From a bacterium (GTDB lineage: Bacteria > Omnitrophota > Gorgyraeia > Velamenicoccales > JABMQK01), in NCBI GenBank assembly GCA_013203265.1, contig JABMQK010000133.1, positions 1 through 6,879 on the forward strand: a stretch of DNA of 6,879 nucleotides. The letters run 5' to 3'. The notes below the pieces were generated by a model. It saw nothing but the letters and a program-made list of their open reading frames with translations. It had not been told where the DNA came from and searched no databases. Below are positions 5,341 through 6,879 of the stretch, one piece after another. The position numbers and the translations under genes were made by a program. Within the stretch, counting starts at the first letter, position 1. Each line of letters opens with the position of its first letter.

Positions 5341-6000
5341 CTAATTATTGAAAATAAGGACAAACTCTCCCCTTACCTTATTGCTTTTATAATATTCGAT
5401 AAAAGAGCTAACTTTATCCTTTTTAATTTCTTCAAATTTTTTTGTTACTTCTCTAACGACAGTCAACTCTATCTCTCCGAAAATTTCTTTTATTTGGTCT
5501 AGTAATTTCAAAAATCTATGTGGAGATTCATACAAAGCAATCGTCTTTTTCTGTTTAGATAATTCTAATAGCTTCTTCTTGCGCGGTCCTGGCTTCACAG
5601 GTAAAAATCCCTCAAAAATAAATCTATTCGCAGGCACACCGGCCACGCTCAAAGCTGTTGTTAAAGCACAGGGTCCGGGAATGGGAGATACTTTTATATT
5701 ATTTTCCAGTGCGAGCTTTACAATATGGAATCCTGGATCGCTTATTCCCGGAGTGCCACTATCTGAAACTAAAGCTATTATTTTTCCTTCTTTAAGCAAC
5801 CTGATAAGATAATCTCCCTTTGATAACTTATTGTATTCGTAATAACTAGTTAGGGGTTTTTTAATTTGATAACGGACCAGGAGTTTCTTTGTCTGACGGG
5901 TATCTTCGCAGGCTATCAGGTCAACACTTCGCAATACTTCTAGCGCCCGCAGAGTAATATCTTCTAAATTGCCAATTGGAGTGGCTACTATATATAACAT
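5341..6000 (-). CDS. rsmI: 16S rRNA (cytidine-1402 2'-O)-methyltransferase RsmI, short form
   Basis: A 219-residue SAM-dependent methyltransferase that adds the 2'-O-methyl of m4Cm1402 in the 16S rRNA decoding centre, helping start-codon fidelity. The tetrapyrrole-methylase fold shows its usual landmarks in order: LYIVATPIGNLEDITLRAL, CEDTRQTKKLL, VSDSGTPGISDPG, PIPGPCALTTAL, FEGFLP and YESPHR. It ends in RGEFVLIFNN, where the catalytic domain normally ends. The C-terminal extension of about 60-70 residues found in the E. coli (286 aa) protein is absent, with no sign of a frameshift. I chose ATG 5998-6000 because the family starts at this point. A GTG at 6031-6033 would add 11 residues but lies inside a 12-bp inverted repeat. 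Neither start has a good Shine-Dalgarno. nikR follows closely. Confidence 0.93.
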   Translation of the reverse strand: MLYIVATPIGNLEDITLRALEVLRSVDLIACEDTRQTKKLLVRYQIKKPLTSYYEYNKLSKGDYLIRLLKEGKIIALVSDSGTPGISDPGFHIVKLALENNIKVSPIPGPCALTTALSVAGVPANRFIFEGFLPVKPGPRKKKLLELSKQKKTIALYESPHRFLKLLDQIKEIFGEIELTVVREVTKKFEEIKKDKVSSFIEYYKSNKVRGEFVLIFNN

Positions 6001-6021
6001 CTTATTAATTAACGCAGAAAC

Positions 6022-6049
6022 CCAATTCAGCACGCGGGTGCTGAATTGG
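6022..6049 (-). repeat. Perfect 12-bp inverted repeat just upstream of rsmI
   Basis: CCAATTCAGCAC (6022-6033) and GTGCTGAATTGG (6038-6049) surround a 4-nt GCGG centre. No T-run follows on either strand, so it does not look like an intrinsic terminator. It ends 21 nt before the chosen rsmI start. Possible roles are a 5'-UTR hairpin, a repressor operator or a dispersed palindromic repeat; the sequence alone does not decide. Confidence 0.7.
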
Positions 6050-6121
6050 AGTATAATTACATAACTCTTTTATCTATATATAGTTAAGTACTACAAATTA
6101 GTTACCATTTTATACATGACC

Positions 6122-6143
6122 AGCCTGGTTCTAATGACCGGCT
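6122..6143 (-). other. Weak hairpin after glmS
   Basis: AGCC-T-GGT (6122-6129) and ACCGGCT (6137-6143) can form a 7-bp stem with one bulge, 15 nt after the glmS stop. The same stretch holds an imperfect direct repeat, ATGACCAGC (6116-6124) and ATGACCGGC (6134-6142). It lacks a U-tract, so I do not call it a terminator. It may mark the glmS 3' end or nothing at all. Confidence 0.25.
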
Positions 6144-6157
6144 TTACTTGAAAATAT

Positions 6158-6879
6158 CTATTCAACGGTTACTGACTTGGCTAAATTTCTGGGCTGGTCG
6201 ATATCGCAGCCTCTTTTTGCTGCCACATAATATGCGAATAATTGTAAAGGAAGTGCAACTAGAATTGGAGAAAATAATTCCTCAATTTTAGGAATAAAAA
6301 TTACTTCTTGGGAATATCTCTTTATTTCTTCGTTTCCCTGTGTAGCGATAATAACAATTTTTCCTTTGCGAGCTTCTATCTCTTGAATATTGGAAATCAT
6401 CTTCTCATAAATTGTAGATTCTGTGGCAATGCAAACAACAGCGCGATACTCATCGATTAAAGCGATAGGTCCGTGTTTCATCTCTCCGGCTGCATAGCCT
6501 TCTGCCGGGATATAGGATATCTCTTTTAACTTTAATGCCCCTTCTAATGCCGAAGGATAATTTACATTTCGGCCCAAAAATAGAAAACTACCAAAATTAT
6601 GGTGGCGGCCCGCGATACTGGCGATTTTTCGTATACAGTGCTTTAGAATAAACCTGCTGTGATTATGGATATTGAGGAGTATTTTATTATATTTATTTAT
6701 AGCCTGTTTAGATAATGTCTTTTTAATCTTGGCAAGATTTAAACTGAATAAATATAGTATCATCAATTGTGCTGTATAGGCCTTAGTCGAAGCAACCCCT
6801 ATTTCTGGCCCGGCAAGAGTATATAATACATAATCCGACTCCCGTGTAAGCGAAGAGCCAACTACGTTACATATAGAAA
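6158..6879 (-). CDS. glmS: Glucosamine-6-phosphate synthase, C-terminal part (5' end outside window)
   Basis: The last 239 residues of GlmS (glutamine-fructose-6-phosphate aminotransferase, isomerising). It makes glucosamine-6-phosphate from fructose-6-phosphate and glutamine, feeding peptidoglycan and other amino-sugar synthesis. The reading frame stays open to the window edge, so internal ATG/TTG codons near 6763 are not the true start. The first SIS domain ends in SSLTRESD and AGPEIGVASTKAYTAQL. The second SIS domain has FLGRNVNYPSALEGALKLKEISYIPAEGYAAGEMKHGP, with the isomerase glutamate (LKE) and ring-opening histidine (KHGP). The protein finishes with the hallmark DQPRNLAKSVTVE, carrying the catalytic lysine. 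The glutaminase domain (about 240 residues) and most of SIS-1 lie beyond base 6879. It is separated from rsmI by 157 nt. A close paralogue is unlikely because the C-terminus matches GlmS throughout. Confidence 0.97.
   Translation of the reverse strand, partial: SICNVVGSSLTRESDYVLYTLAGPEIGVASTKAYTAQLMILYLFSLNLAKIKKTLSKQAINKYNKILLNIHNHSRFILKHCIRKIASIAGRHHNFGSFLFLGRNVNYPSALEGALKLKEISYIPAEGYAAGEMKHGPIALIDEYRAVVCIATESTIYEKMISNIQEIEARKGKIVIIATQGNEEIKRYSQEVIFIPKIEELFSPILVALPLQLFAYYVAAKRGCDIDQPRNLAKSVTVE

Noticed and set aside
6050..6110. Possible rsmI promoters, such as TATACT near 6052 or a TTGTAG...GATAAA pair.
   Set aside because: The matching -35 or -10 partners agree at only about half of positions, and AT-rich spacers give such hits by chance.

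Overview
The window is bacterial, AT-rich (by eye around 40% GC), and every gene I can support lies on the minus strand, so transcription runs from high to low coordinates. RsmI, PyrR, a sigma70-type promoter with an intrinsic terminator, and purine-rich Shine-Dalgarno sites all point to Bacteria. The gene mix (endonuclease Q, NikR, a PyrR-led pyr operon, a tRNA with no encoded CCA) would fit an uncultured anaerobic lineage such as Omnitrophota. That placement is a guess from general resemblance, not something the sequence proves.

Layout in the direction of transcription: (1) 6879-6158 is the C-terminal part of glmS, cut by the window edge. (2) 6157-6001 is a spacer with a perfect 12-bp inverted repeat just before rsmI. 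(3) 6000-5341 is rsmI, followed 28 nt later by nikR (5312-4896), a nickel-sensing repressor with all four nickel ligands. (4) 4895-4561 is a gene-free leader with a near-consensus extended -10 promoter, a hairpin matching the PyrR-binding loop, a strong intrinsic terminator, a second AT-rich hairpin, and a small GC-rich palindromic element bounded by a 9-bp direct repeat. (5) 4560-1797 is the pyrimidine operon pyrR-pyrB-pyrC, with a 5-nt gap and then an ATGA overlap. (6) 1744-506 encodes an endonuclease Q homologue. (7) 495-424 is tRNA-Arg(CCG), only 10 nt after the endoQ stop. (8) 380-1 is the start of a TIGR00725-type Rossmann/LOG-like gene that runs off the window.

How the parts work together: PyrR probably senses UMP/UTP and stabilises the leader hairpin. 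The 3' side of that hairpin (GCAAGGG) can alternatively pair with the 5' arm of the terminator, so the leader reads as a PyrR attenuator controlling aspartate carbamoyltransferase and dihydroorotase. The operon then runs without a visible terminator into endoQ and a tRNA. EndoQ nicks DNA at uracil, hypoxanthine and abasic sites, so a repair enzyme for deaminated bases may be under pyrimidine control. Its extreme C-terminus, QLDFF, looks like a bacterial sliding-clamp-binding peptide. These two observations, and the palindromic insertion next to the pyrR start, are the most interesting points in the window. I found no CRISPR array, integrase, transposase, toxin-antitoxin pair or phage gene.
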